DNA of 64,000 nt from Pseudoalteromonas sp. 3D05 (GCF_002723455.1 NZ_PDUS01000003.1:245828-309827); one strand, 5' to 3'. Positions 8,493-18,403 are shown, counted from the first letter of the stretch. Made by a program: numbers and translations. Notes: generated from the sequence alone by a model not told the origin.

Positions 8493-10079
8493 ATGGATAC
8501 ACATCGTCCAATTCGTCGCGCACTACTAAGTGTGTCAGATAAAACCGGTATCGTTGAATTTGCTCGTGCACTTGAATCACAAGGTGTCGAACTTTTATCA
8601 ACTGGCGGTACTTGTAAATTACTTGCTGATAACGGCATTAAAGTCACTGAAGTATCTGACCACACAGGTCACCCTGAGATCATGGATGGTCGCGTAAAAA
8701 CTCTTCATCCAAAAATTCATGGCGGCATCTTAGCGCGTCGTGGACAAGATGAAGACGTAATGGCTGAGAATAACATCTCTGCTATCGATATTGTTGTAGT
8801 TAACTTATACCCCTTTGCGAATACAGTCGCTCAAGAGAACTGCAGCCTTGAAGATGCTATTGAAAACATCGATATCGGTGGTCCAACTATGGTGCGTGCT
8901 GCGGCTAAAAACCACAAAGACGTGACTATCGTAGTAAATGCAAAAGATTACGACCGCGTGATCAGCGAAATGCAAAGCAACGATGGTTCAACGTCATACA
9001 AAACGCGTTTTGATCTTGCGATTGCTGCTTACGAGCACACCGCACAGTACGATGGCATGATTGCTAACTACTTCGGTAAAATGGTTGCTGACTACACTGA
9101 TGAAGCGGCTGAGGAAACTAAATTCCCACGTACAATCAATATGCAGTTCACTAAAAAGCAAGATATGCGCTACGGTGAAAACTCTCACCAAGACGCCGCT
9201 TTCTATGTTGAGAACGACGTACAAGAAGCCTCTGTTGCAACTGCGGTACAACTTCAAGGTAAAGCATTATCGTTTAACAATATTGCTGACACTGACGCAG
9301 CACTTGAATGTGTTAAAGAGTTTGACGTACCTGCCTGTGTTATCGTAAAACATGCAAACCCTTGTGGCGTATCAATCGGTGAAAACATTCTTGAAGCGTA
9401 TGACCGTGCTTTCAAAACAGATCCTACATCAGCATTTGGTGGCATTATTGCCTTTAACCAAGAGCTTGATGCCCAGACTGCAGAAGCCATTGTTGCTCGC
9501 CAATTTGTTGAAGTGATCATTGCACCTAAGGTATCTGAAGCAGCTGCACAAATCGTATCTGCAAAGCAAAATGTACGTTTATTAGAATGTGGTGAGTTTT
9601 CTGCTAAAGGCACAAGCCATGACATCAAGCGTGTTAACGGTGGTGTATTAATTCAAGACCGTGATTTAGGTATGGTAACGCAAGGCGACTTAAAAGTTGT
9701 GTCTAAGCGCCAACCTACTGAGCAAGAGCTTAAAGACTTATTATTCTGCTGGAAAGTGGCTAAGTTTGTTAAATCAAACGCGATTGTTTATGCCCGTGAC
9801 GGTATGACAATTGGTGTAGGCGCAGGCCAAATGAGCCGCGTTTATTCAGCTAAAATAGCGGGTATTAAAGCCGCTGACGAAAACCTTGAAGTGAAAGGTT
9901 CAGTCATGGCATCTGATGCGTTCTTTCCATTCCGTGATGGTATAGATGCAGCTGCAGAAGCTGGCATTACAGCGGTCATACAACCAGGTGGCTCAATGCG
10001 CGATGAAGAAGTTATAGCGGCAGCTGATGAAGCTGGCATGGCAATGGTGTTTACTGGTATGCGTCACTTCCGCCACTAA
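8493..10079 (+). CDS. purH: Bifunctional AICAR formyltransferase / IMP cyclohydrolase
   Basis: PurH performs the last two steps of de novo IMP synthesis: formylation of AICAR with 10-formyl-THF and cyclisation to IMP. The 528-residue protein has the N-terminal IMP cyclohydrolase (MGS-like) domain with [18 protein letters not shown] and STGGTCKLL, then the formyltransferase domain with the KH-containing [12 protein letters not shown] near 285-296 and [19 protein letters not shown] near the end. It ends in GMRHFRH as expected. Length is as in E. coli (529). It is separated from purD by one inserted gene; purC lies 38 kb away. Confidence 0.98.
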   Translation: MDTHRPIRRALLSVSDKTGIVEFARALESQGVELLSTGGTCKLLADNGIKVTEVSDHTGHPEIMDGRVKTLHPKIHGGILARRGQDEDVMAENNISAIDIVVVNLYPFANTVAQENCSLEDAIENIDIGGPTMVRAAAKNHKDVTIVVNAKDYDRVISEMQSNDGSTSYKTRFDLAIAAYEHTAQYDGMIANYFGKMVADYTDEAAEETKFPRTINMQFTKKQDMRYGENSHQDAAFYVENDVQEASVATAVQLQGKALSFNNIADTDAALECVKEFDVPACVIVKHANPCGVSIGENILEAYDRAFKTDPTSAFGGIIAFNQELDAQTAEAIVARQFVEVIIAPKVSEAAAQIVSAKQNVRLLECGEFSAKGTSHDIKRVNGGVLIQDRDLGMVTQGDLKVVSKRQPTEQELKDLLFCWKVAKFVKSNAIVYARDGMTIGVGAGQMSRVYSAKIAGIKAADENLEVKGSVMASDAFFPFRDGIDAAAEAGITAVIQPGGSMRDEEVIAAADEAGMAMVFTGMRHFRH

Positions 10080-10085
10080 TCACGC

Positions 10086-10116
10086 AAAGAGCTAACTGAT
10101 AAAGTTAGCTCTTTTT
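10086..10116 (+). terminator. purH terminator
   Basis: AAAGAGCTAACT and AGTTAGCTCTTT form a perfect 12-bp stem around GATAA, followed by TT. It lies 7 bp after the purH stop and should separate purH from the methyltransferase-purD unit. Confidence 0.9.
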
Positions 10117-10187
10117 GTTTGCACTAAATTCACGTATTCTGCTTATTCTATAACCTCTTGTAAAATTATAATATGAAGGAACAGACG

Positions 10188-11006
10188 ATGAAATTTGCAC
10201 TAAAATCTCTATTGGTTGCTACGTTAGCAGTTAGCTCAACAGTAGCTCTTGCACATAACCACAGCGCCGATTCGGCACTGCAAAAAGCAGTCGAATCAAC
10301 TGAGCGCAACAATGAGCGAGACCAGTATCGTAATCCTGTACAAACATTGGATTTTTTTGGTTTTAAACCAACTATGACCGTGGTTGAAATTGCCCCTGGT
10401 GGCGGTTGGTACAGTGACATTTTAGCGCCTGCATTAAAAGAGCAAGGTACTTACTATGCTGCTCACTTTCCTGCAGATTCATCAGTTGGTTACTATCAAC
10501 GTTCACTAGCGAGCTTTAAAAAGAAAATCGCTGAAGATAAACGATATAGCCAAGTAAAGGTGACAGAGTTTGCTCCACTAACACATTTAGATATCGCTCC
10601 AGCAAACAGCGCTGATATGGTATTAACCTTTCGCAACGTGCATAACTGGTATATGAGCAAAGAAAAAGACGCGGCATTAAGTGCCTTTAAGTCTTTTTTC
10701 TCAGCATTAAAACCAGGCGGAACGCTAGGTGTGGTAGAGCATCGCTTACCAGAAAGTAGCGCTGATGAAATGCAAAAGTCGTCAGGTTATATGAAGCAAA
10801 GTGTTGTTATTGCACTTGCTAAACAAGCAGGTTTTGAACTTGAAGCAAGCAGTGAAATTAATGCAAACCCTCTTGATACAGCTGATCACCCTAAAGGGGT
10901 ATGGACTCTCCCACCTCGCTTAGCGCTTGATGAAAAAGACGCAGCTAAATATAAAGCGATTGGTGAAAGTGACCGTATGACGCTGAAATTTAAAAAACCG
11001 CTTTAA
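10188..11006 (+). CDS. Exported class I SAM-dependent methyltransferase-like protein
   Basis: The 272-residue product resembles the family of predicted secreted methyltransferases (COG4798-like). It starts with a clear Sec signal peptide (MKFALKSLLVATLAVSSTVALA, cleavage before HNHS), followed by a Rossmann-type SAM motif VVEIAPGGGWYSDILAPAL near residues 67-85 and a motif-IV-like DMVLTFRNVHNWY near 144-156. ATG 10188 is preferred over 10173 because AAGGA (10176-10180) then lies 7 nt upstream. No substrate is known to me. It sits 18 bp upstream of purD and may be cotranscribed with it. A SAM enzyme in the periplasm is puzzling because SAM is cytoplasmic. Confidence 0.8.
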   Translation: MKFALKSLLVATLAVSSTVALAHNHSADSALQKAVESTERNNERDQYRNPVQTLDFFGFKPTMTVVEIAPGGGWYSDILAPALKEQGTYYAAHFPADSSVGYYQRSLASFKKKIAEDKRYSQVKVTEFAPLTHLDIAPANSADMVLTFRNVHNWYMSKEKDAALSAFKSFFSALKPGGTLGVVEHRLPESSADEMQKSSGYMKQSVVIALAKQAGFELEASSEINANPLDTADHPKGVWTLPPRLALDEKDAAKYKAIGESDRMTLKFKKPL

Positions 11007-11024
11007 TAGATAGGATAATTCGCC

Positions 11025-12308
11025 ATGAATGTATTAGTCATTGGCAGCGGCGGCCGCGAACACGCACTTGCGTTTAAGGCCGCTCAAAACACCAAAGTAA
11101 CCACTGTATTCGTTGCCCCTGGTAATGCAGGTACAGCCCATGAGCCTAAGCTTGAGAACGTTGCCATTAACGTTGAAGACTTAGAAGGCCTACTTAACTT
11201 TGCAAAGCAAAACAATGTTGGCCTTACTATCGTGGGCCCTGAAGTACCACTGGTACTGGGTGTAGTAGATAAATTCCGTGAGCACGGCTTAGCAATATTC
11301 GGCCCAACAGCCGGGGCTGCTCAGCTGGAAGGCTCTAAATCGTTTACTAAAGACTTTTTAGCACGCCACAATATTCCAACTGCGGATTACCAAACGTTTG
11401 AACAAATCGACCCTGCCCTTGCCTATTTAAAAGAAAAAGGTGCGCCGATTGTTATAAAAGCAGACGGTTTAGCAGCAGGTAAAGGCGTTATTGTTGCAAT
11501 GACTGAAGCTGATGCCGAGGATGCCATTCGTGACATGCTGGCAGGAAACGCTTTTGGTGAAGCGGGCAGTCGCGTTGTGATTGAAGAGTTTTTAGAGGGT
11601 GAAGAAGCCTCTTTCATCGTTATGGTTGATGGCGAAAACGTACTACCGTTTGCTACTAGCCAAGATCATAAACGTGCCTACAATGGCGATAAAGGTCCAA
11701 ACACAGGTGGCATGGGTGCATACTCACCAGCCCCAGTTGTAACTGACGAAATCCATCAGCGCATTATGGATGAAGTTATCAACCCAACAGTTGCAGGTAT
11801 GGCTAGTGAAGGCCACCCTTATACAGGATTCCTATACGCAGGTTTGATGATCGACAGCGACGGTACGCCGAAAGTTATCGAGTATAACTGTCGTTTTGGC
11901 GACCCTGAGACACAACCTATGATGCTACGCTTACAATCAGACTTGGTCGAATTGATTGAAGCAGCTAACCGTGTAGAACTTGATAAAACAACCATTGAGT
12001 TTGATTCACGCGCAGCTGTAGGTGTGGTATTAGCTGCTAAAGGCTACCCTGATAGCTACCCGAAAGGTGACGCAATCAATGGCCTAAAAGTAAGCTACCC
12101 TGAAGGCGAAAAAGTTTTTCACGCAGGAACTAAGCAAGACGGCGATAACGTTGTGACTGCTGGCGGGCGCGTGTTATGTGCAACGGCCCTTGGTAACACT
12201 GTTACCGAAGCACAACAGCGTGCCTATAAACTGGTTGTGGAAATTAACTGGGAAGGCATGGAGTACCGTACCGATATTGCTTATCGTGCAATTGCACGCG
12301 AGCAATAA
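11025..12308 (+). CDS. purD: Phosphoribosylamine-glycine ligase (GARS)
   Basis: PurD catalyses the ATP-dependent joining of glycine to phosphoribosylamine, the second step of purine synthesis. The 427-residue protein has the N-terminal domain MNVLVIGSGGREHALAFKAA, the ATP-grasp domain with IKADGLAAGKGVIVA near 146-160 and GAYSPAPVV near 233, and the metal-binding YNCRFGDPETQPMMLRL near 286-302. Length matches E. coli PurD (429). GATAGGATAATTCGCC provides a binding site before the ATG. A terminator follows. Confidence 0.98.
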   Translation: MNVLVIGSGGREHALAFKAAQNTKVTTVFVAPGNAGTAHEPKLENVAINVEDLEGLLNFAKQNNVGLTIVGPEVPLVLGVVDKFREHGLAIFGPTAGAAQLEGSKSFTKDFLARHNIPTADYQTFEQIDPALAYLKEKGAPIVIKADGLAAGKGVIVAMTEADAEDAIRDMLAGNAFGEAGSRVVIEEFLEGEEASFIVMVDGENVLPFATSQDHKRAYNGDKGPNTGGMGAYSPAPVVTDEIHQRIMDEVINPTVAGMASEGHPYTGFLYAGLMIDSDGTPKVIEYNCRFGDPETQPMMLRLQSDLVELIEAANRVELDKTTIEFDSRAAVGVVLAAKGYPDSYPKGDAINGLKVSYPEGEKVFHAGTKQDGDNVVTAGGRVLCATALGNTVTEAQQRAYKLVVEINWEGMEYRTDIAYRAIAREQ

Positions 12309-12338
12309 GCCATACTTTATTGTTGTAAAATTTAATAT

Positions 12339-12363
12339 AAAGCGCAGTTCACTGCGCTTTTTC
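12339..12363 (+). terminator. purD terminator
   Basis: AAAGCGCAG (12339-12347) and CTGCGCTTT (12352-12360) pair around TTCA, followed by TTCTTTTT. It lies 30 bp after the purD stop. Confidence 0.92.
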
Positions 12364-12414
12364 TTTTTAGAAAGGTGCTACACTTACTGGACGATTCGCA
12401 AAAGACGACAAACA

Positions 12415-14925
12415 TTGAAAAATAATTACTTACGTTATCACTTTATTGCTGTTTTAATATTAGTACTGTTATTTTATGTTATTGCAAATTTTGCAAGCAA
12501 TCTCGCGAACCCCACTAAATACACAATAGATAAAACAACCCCAATCTATTTAAAGCACAGCTATTTAATCGACGACACCAAAAAACTGCCTAATGAGACT
12601 GTATTGAACAGCCTCCATACTTTTATTAATAAGCCATTTGAGACAATAAACTGGAACTTCACCCCCCGCAATTATTGGCTACAAATAAAACTCGATAACC
12701 GCAGCCATAAAGACGAAAGCGTTGTCGCTCACTTTGATAACCCGATGATAGATCACTTAACGGTGTATCACTTAGATGAGAACAATGAGGTAGTTACACA
12801 GACTCAGCTTGGTGATTTAAAAGAGGGATTAACTCTTTTTCAATATAGCGTGCCTCATATTTATTTGGACATTCCTTCAAATACTCGCCACAGCTTGTTA
12901 GTTAAGATAGACACAACAGGTATCAGTAAAACGCCTATTAACTTGTATTCAGAGCTGGACTTTCAAAGTTTGAACCGTTCACAAGCAACAATTTGGGGTA
13001 TCTTTGTTGGCGTACTTATTATGGCAGCGCTCTACAACCTAGTACTCTTTTTTGGTATTAGGGACCGTGTATACCTGATTTACATTGGCTACATTATCAG
13101 CGCCATAATTTTAATGGGCGCAGTACTTGGGTTTGGGTTTTACCTCTGGCCTGTTAGCTGGCAGCTATTTTTTCAAAAATATATTATCGTTAGCAATTAC
13201 GCTATCTCTATTTTCACGCTCGCATTTTGCACCATGTTCTTGCGGTATCACAAAGAACGCTGCTGGCGCTTTAAGGCCAGCATCGGCTTAATGGTCATTA
13301 TGTTTATTTTGGCCTTAGCCTCCTTTTTTATTGTTGAAAATATCGCGGCGAGGATCTTTTTTTCCACCATGGTGCTGTTATACATTATCTGCATCATTAT
13401 GATTTACAACAAACTTCGCAGTGGTTTTAGATGGGCTAAGTTTTATGTTATTTCATGGATACCACTTATTATTGGCGCTGCAATTCAGCCTTTAGAATTA
13501 ACCGATGTATTGCCATACAGTTTTGCTATTCGCCATGCATTTTTAGTAGCTATTTTATGTGAAGTTATTTTAATGGCTATGGCACTGGCTGATCGTGTGC
13601 GCTACCAGCGTGAGCGTGCGCTTTACCACGCAACCCATACACAACAAACGAAATTACTTAATAGCGCAATGTTAAAGCAAGCCTATATGGGCCTTGAACA
13701 AGCACAGCGAAAAAACACCCTATGTTTAATTAAAATTCGCTACTTTCACTCATTGCATACTTTGCTGACCCCCACGCAAAGTAATAACTTAATCATTAAA
13801 GTGGCTCAATCTCTGGAACTACAGCTTACTGGTGAGCGCCAATTTTCATTTTTAGATTCAACATTAGATAGCCACTCTAAGTTAGCTGACTTAGGAACGG
13901 GTATTTTTGCCTGCATTTCAACAAAAACACAAAGTGCAGAAGAGTTGTCATTATGCTTAGCTAAAATTGTTAAGGGGTTACCTAAACAATATGAAATACA
14001 AGGATTAAGTTTGCAATTAAAGTATGCTGCCGCTATTAGCTTTTCATTAGACAGTGATAACTTTGAGGCATGCTTGCAACGCGGTTACGTCACGCTAAAG
14101 CAAGCTAAAAGCAGCCTCACAAGCATTAGTGATTCACAGCAAAAGACTAATCAATTTATGGATATAGAGCTTGCCGCAAAACTGCAAGCAGCCATTAAAA
14201 ATGACAGCCTTGCTTTATATCACCAAGCACAAATAGATCTCAGCACTAAGCGCATTGTTGGCAGCGAAGTTTTACTACGCTGGCCAACCCCTGAGTGTCG
14301 TTATTTAAATATTGAAGAACTCATACAACTTGCAGAAAGAACAGGGCTTATCAATGAGCTAACTTTATGGGTATTAGAAAAAAGTTGCCGCGATTTGCAA
14401 ATACTTAATAAACAAGGCTTCACTGAGCACACCGTGAGTATTAACTTAAGTGCCAAAAATTTGAGCATTAACAAGTTAGCGGAAAAAGTTGAGAATATAT
14501 TGCTTAAATACAATATACCCGCAAAACAAATTAAGTTTGAACTTACTGAATCTGCATTAGTGAAAAACCAAGAAAAAATGCAGCATCTAATATCTCAATT
14601 TCATGAGCAAGGTATACACGTTATACTTGATGATTTTGGCACAGGCTATGCTTCGTTAACCTATCTACTGCACTATACATTTTCTAACTTGAAAATTGAT
14701 CGCTCCTTTGTCAGTAACTTAGAGAGTAACGCATCCCATAAAGTAATTGTAAAAACAGCCATTGATATGGCGCATAATTTAGGGATCACGGTAACAGCTG
14801 AAGGCGTTGAGGATGAGCATACTCACAATGCTCTAAAAGCAATGGGAGCTGATTTTACTCAAGGTTATTATTACTCTAGACCGATTCCATTCGATGAGTA
14901 CCTTAATTTCTTAAACGAGCAGTAA
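12415..14925 (+). CDS. Membrane c-di-GMP phosphodiesterase-like protein (7TMR-DISM, degenerate GGDEF, EAL)
   Basis: About 836 residues. After one N-terminal hydrophobic segment (HFIAVLILVLLFYVIANF) comes a periplasmic 7TMR-DISM ligand-binding-like domain, then seven hydrophobic helices, then a GGDEF-like domain without the signature (LADLGTGIFACIS stands where GGDEF should be), and a C-terminal EAL domain. The EAL domain keeps the catalytic set: SEVLLRW, INLSAKN, ELTES, LDDFGTGYASL, LKIDRSF, AEGVED and TQGYYYSRP. It should therefore hydrolyse c-di-GMP, with the degenerate GGDEF acting at most as a regulatory module. The start is uncertain: TTG 12415 is the best placed codon, but no strong binding site precedes it. 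The open frame back into purD (12178) is not credible. Confidence 0.85.
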   Translation: MKNNYLRYHFIAVLILVLLFYVIANFASNLANPTKYTIDKTTPIYLKHSYLIDDTKKLPNETVLNSLHTFINKPFETINWNFTPRNYWLQIKLDNRSHKDESVVAHFDNPMIDHLTVYHLDENNEVVTQTQLGDLKEGLTLFQYSVPHIYLDIPSNTRHSLLVKIDTTGISKTPINLYSELDFQSLNRSQATIWGIFVGVLIMAALYNLVLFFGIRDRVYLIYIGYIISAIILMGAVLGFGFYLWPVSWQLFFQKYIIVSNYAISIFTLAFCTMFLRYHKERCWRFKASIGLMVIMFILALASFFIVENIAARIFFSTMVLLYIICIIMIYNKLRSGFRWAKFYVISWIPLIIGAAIQPLELTDVLPYSFAIRHAFLVAILCEVILMAMALADRVRYQRERALYHATHTQQTKLLNSAMLKQAYMGLEQAQRKNTLCLIKIRYFHSLHTLLTPTQSNNLIIKVAQSLELQLTGERQFSFLDSTLDSHSKLADLGTGIFACISTKTQSAEELSLCLAKIVKGLPKQYEIQGLSLQLKYAAAISFSLDSDNFEACLQRGYVTLKQAKSSLTSISDSQQKTNQFMDIELAAKLQAAIKNDSLALYHQAQIDLSTKRIVGSEVLLRWPTPECRYLNIEELIQLAERTGLINELTLWVLEKSCRDLQILNKQGFTEHTVSINLSAKNLSINKLAEKVENILLKYNIPAKQIKFELTESALVKNQEKMQHLISQFHEQGIHVILDDFGTGYASLTYLLHYTFSNLKIDRSFVSNLESNASHKVIVKTAIDMAHNLGITVTAEGVEDEHTHNALKAMGADFTQGYYYSRPIPFDEYLNFLNEQ

Positions 14926-15029
14926 GAAAGACACACCTTACTCTGGCCTATGCATAATCGCTTATAGCTACCACATACTGCAGTATTTTTGGTACCATCC
15001 CTTTTTTAAACATCTTTAGGGGCGTAAAG

Positions 15030-15839
15030 ATGCAAGGCACACTCAAAAAGCTAAAATCTTCTCTGACACAGCCAATCCAATATCACCTTCCTGTTGGTGA
15101 TGAATTGATTGATTTGAATGCTTATATTGGTAAGCAACTTACACTCACGTTTAGTGGCACGATTTTATGCTCTAGCTGTGGTAAAAAGACCAAAAAAAGC
15201 TACTCGCAAGGCCATTGCTTTGTTTGCATGCGTAAGCTTGCCAGCTGTGATATGTGTATCATGAAACCTGAAACTTGCCATTATGATCAAGGTACCTGCC
15301 GCGAACCACAGTGGGGCGAAGAAAATTGCATGATCCCACATTATGTTTACTTAGCTAATACGTCAGGGCTTAAAGTGGGTATCACTCGCCATACACAAAT
15401 CCCTACACGCTGGGTTGACCAAGGTGCAACGCAAGCATTGCCTATTTTTAAAGTACAGACACGCTTACAATCTGGTTTAGTTGAAGTTGCACTCGCGCAG
15501 TTTATTGCTGATAAAACCAATTGGCGCAATATGCTCAAAGGTCAAAGTGAAGTGCTTGATTTGAAAGCCTCTGCTGCTGAATTAATACCGCAAATTGCAG
15601 ATAAGCTTAATGAGCTTGCCGAGCTATTTGGTGCAACAGCCATTGAACAGCTTGACGAAGACGTAGTTGATTTAACGTTTCCAGTGACTGAATACCCAAC
15701 TAAAATTAGTTCGTTTAATTTTGATAAAGAGCCTGTTGTAAGCGGTATTTTGCAAGGAATTAAAGGCCAATACCTCATTTTTGATAAGGGCGTTATTAAT
15801 ATCCGTAAATTTACGTCTTATGAAGTAACGGTTGAGTAA
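15030..15839 (+). CDS. DUF2797 family zinc-binding protein
   Basis: The 269-residue product matches the uncharacterised DUF2797 family. A Cys-rich N-terminal module has CSSCGKKTKKSYSQGHCFVC (residues 48-67), CDMC and CREPQWGEENC, which looks like one or two zinc sites. The following segment HYVYLANTSGLKVGITR then a conserved RW-DQGA resembles the beta-hairpin and helix of GIY-YIG nucleases (a VYL/KVG pair and basic residues), but I cannot confirm catalysis. GGGGCG is 6 nt before the ATG. The last 29 bp overlap the 3' end of the opposite-strand gene. Function unknown. Confidence 0.82.
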   Translation: MQGTLKKLKSSLTQPIQYHLPVGDELIDLNAYIGKQLTLTFSGTILCSSCGKKTKKSYSQGHCFVCMRKLASCDMCIMKPETCHYDQGTCREPQWGEENCMIPHYVYLANTSGLKVGITRHTQIPTRWVDQGATQALPIFKVQTRLQSGLVEVALAQFIADKTNWRNMLKGQSEVLDLKASAAELIPQIADKLNELAELFGATAIEQLDEDVVDLTFPVTEYPTKISSFNFDKEPVVSGILQGIKGQYLIFDKGVINIRKFTSYEVTVE

Positions 15840-18330
15840 ATTGCGAATAAAACGCTAACCATTGCCGCTGCGCTAACGGGCGGCAATAGTGATATCCTTG
15901 AATAACATCACAGCCTAAACTTAATAAATACGTTTGTTGTGTTAGCTTCTCTACACCTTCGGCAATTACCGTTAAGTTTAAATTTTTTGCTAGTGAGACA
16001 ATTGCTGCCACTATTTCGCTATTGCCATATTCATCGGGTACTTTTGCAATAAAACTGGCATCAATTTTCAAGGCATCAAACGGCAGTTTCGTTAAGTAAC
16101 TTAATGCCGAATACCCCGTTCCAAAATCATCTAAAGCTATATTAACTCCGAGCGCCTTGACCTTGTTTAGCTCTTTCTTGGCTTGTGTGAACGAACTAAT
16201 AAAACTGCTCTCTGTGAGTTCAATCTCAAGTAAGCGACCTGATAGCGTGTATTTAGTTAGCATGGCTTCAATACTACTCGCCAATTTCCCCTGACTTAAA
16301 TGGCATGCGGAAATATTAATAGCCAATCGACCCGCATTGATACCCAAAGCTTGCCACTGTTCAAGGTGTTTTCCTGCTTGCTCTATGACCCATAAATCAA
16401 GTTGCACAATTAACCCGAGTTCTTCTGCTAATGGGATAAAATGCGCTGGGGAAATAACACCGAGTGCAGGGTCGTGCCATCGCAATAACGCCTCAACGCC
16501 CTGAACTTCTTTACTGTGTAGGTTTAGTTTAGGTTGAAAGTAGAGTTCAAACTCATCATTTTCTAAAGCAAATTGAAAGCGGCTCATCATTGCCAGTCGT
16601 TCAAGTGAGCGTGCGTTCATAGATGATTTAAATAACTGAAAAGAATTACGGCCCTGATCTTTTGAACGGTACATCGCAATATCTGCATGCTTTAACAGTG
16701 TTTCGCTGTCTTGACCGTCCTCAGGGTAAACAGCGGCCCCTAAAGAGGCTGTGATCCTCACATCAGTTCCCTCTAACATGAATGAGGCTTCTAAATTTTT
16801 TAGAATGCTATTAGCCAGTTTGCTGACAGATTCGAAATTTTCAACATTAAACAATACTACAAACTCATCTCCTCCCAAACGAGCGAGGGTGTCACCTTCA
16901 TCAAGTAATTGCTCAATACGCTTAGCAACTAACTGAAGTAAATGGTCGCCCGCGCCATGTCCTAGCGTGTCGTTAATTTCTTTGAACCTGTCTAAATCAA
17001 TAAACATAACAGCAAGCATTGTATTATCGCGGTGAGCACTTGCCAGCGCCATATTTAGCCTATCATTAAATAAGCGCCTGTTAGGTAGTCCTGTGAGTTC
17101 ATCAAAATAAGCTAATTGGACTATTTTTTCCTCTGCGCATTTACGCTCTGTAATATCACTAAAAATAGCGGCATATAACTTTTCGCTATTATGCGGCTCT
17201 TTAATTTCAATAATCGTCAGCCACTCAACATACAATTCGCCATTTTTTTTACGATTACAAATTTCTCCTTGCCACACACCATGCTCTTCAATTTGCTGCC
17301 ACATTTGTTTATAAAAATTATGATTGTGTCGACCTGAGCTTAATAGGCTGGGGTTTTTCCCTATAACTTCAAACTCTTTATAACCTGTTAATTCAGTAAA
17401 TGCTGGATTTACTTGAATAATCTCACCTTTTTGCGAGGTGATCATGATGCCATCTAACGAGCAGTCAATAATTTTGTTGGCTAGAAATAGGTTACGCTGT
17501 GAATGTTGTAATGCCACATCTCGTTGTTGCAGTACTTTTTCAAGCTCACAACAATACGCACTTTCAATTTCATTAATCAAATGCTCCAGTGACAATACAC
17601 CTTCAATAACGCCTTCTTCGATAACAATTAGATGCCGAACATGGTTATGAGACATCAAACGGTATGCATCAAATAAGCTTTGCGATGGGCTAATATGATG
17701 AACAGATCGATTAACAAAGTCCCAGCATAAACCATCGCCATAGCTATCAAGGATTAAGTTCAACAAATCACGCTGAGTGATAATACCGTGCTCTTGTAAA
17801 TGCTCGTTATAAACAAGGATTGCCTTATCATTACGTTGGCGCATTTTAGCAATCGCATCAGTTACAACCATATCGCTTGGTACAATCAAAATATTTTTAT
17901 TGTATTGATCGTTAATTGTTCTAAATTGTAAGTAATGATCCAACCCTTGATTGCGTACAATATCACTGATACTTAATACACCACATGGCAAGTGATTCTC
18001 ATCAGTCACTAATAAGTGCCGTACACTATTTTGATGAAAAATAAGCGCTGCATCACTCAAAAGCTGCTTACTAGAAACGTTTAAAACAGGTGATGACATA
18101 ACCTGCCCAATAACGATGTTTTTTACAGACTGATTAGTGAAGTCGAGCTTCATACAATCTGATTCTGTCCAAACCCCAACAATACCTTGCTGCCCTCTTA
18201 CAAACACAGCGCTAACATTATGTGCTCGCATAAGTTTGACCGCTTCTATAAGCCTAGTATCTTTTGTGCAAGCAATAACCTTGTTAGTATATACATCATG
18301 AACTTTTTGATAGCGGCTGTTTTGGGGCAT
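15811..18330 (-). CDS. CBS-PAS-GGDEF-EAL c-di-GMP protein
   Basis: The 839-residue cytoplasmic protein has no clear membrane segment. Four CBS motifs (two Bateman modules) fill residues 10-265, for example VMSSPVLNVSSKQLLSDA and VRHLLVTDENHLPCGVLS. A PAS domain follows (CSLDGIMITSQKGEIIQVNP, LTGYKEFEVIGKNPSLLSSG), then GGDEF with an intact RLGGDEFVVLF and EAL with VEALLRW, NISACHL, ELTES, LDDFGTGYSAL, KIDASF, AEGVEK and IQGYHY. Both catalytic domains look active. CBS pairs usually bind adenine nucleotides, so energy or nucleotide control of c-di-GMP is a reasonable inference. The arrangement is less common than PAS-GGDEF-EAL alone. Confidence 0.92.
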   Translation of the reverse strand: MPQNSRYQKVHDVYTNKVIACTKDTRLIEAVKLMRAHNVSAVFVRGQQGIVGVWTESDCMKLDFTNQSVKNIVIGQVMSSPVLNVSSKQLLSDAALIFHQNSVRHLLVTDENHLPCGVLSISDIVRNQGLDHYLQFRTINDQYNKNILIVPSDMVVTDAIAKMRQRNDKAILVYNEHLQEHGIITQRDLLNLILDSYGDGLCWDFVNRSVHHISPSQSLFDAYRLMSHNHVRHLIVIEEGVIEGVLSLEHLINEIESAYCCELEKVLQQRDVALQHSQRNLFLANKIIDCSLDGIMITSQKGEIIQVNPAFTELTGYKEFEVIGKNPSLLSSGRHNHNFYKQMWQQIEEHGVWQGEICNRKKNGELYVEWLTIIEIKEPHNSEKLYAAIFSDITERKCAEEKIVQLAYFDELTGLPNRRLFNDRLNMALASAHRDNTMLAVMFIDLDRFKEINDTLGHGAGDHLLQLVAKRIEQLLDEGDTLARLGGDEFVVLFNVENFESVSKLANSILKNLEASFMLEGTDVRITASLGAAVYPEDGQDSETLLKHADIAMYRSKDQGRNSFQLFKSSMNARSLERLAMMSRFQFALENDEFELYFQPKLNLHSKEVQGVEALLRWHDPALGVISPAHFIPLAEELGLIVQLDLWVIEQAGKHLEQWQALGINAGRLAINISACHLSQGKLASSIEAMLTKYTLSGRLLEIELTESSFISSFTQAKKELNKVKALGVNIALDDFGTGYSALSYLTKLPFDALKIDASFIAKVPDEYGNSEIVAAIVSLAKNLNLTVIAEGVEKLTQQTYLLSLGCDVIQGYHYCRPLAQRQWLAFYSQFTQPLLHKT

Positions 18331-18403
18331 AATAGAGTTCTTTGCAGTGAAAGGTCTAAAGTATAAATAGCCTCAGTAAAAACAACTTGATTTAGGACAA
18401 TAA

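Noticed and set aside
9061..9348. 95-residue plus-strand open frame inside purH
   Set aside because: It is out of frame within a strongly conserved gene and has no family resemblance.
12178..12414. Open frame extending the 7TMR-DISM protein back into purD
   Set aside because: It runs in a shifted frame through the conserved purD end and the purD terminator; the extra residues look non-coding.
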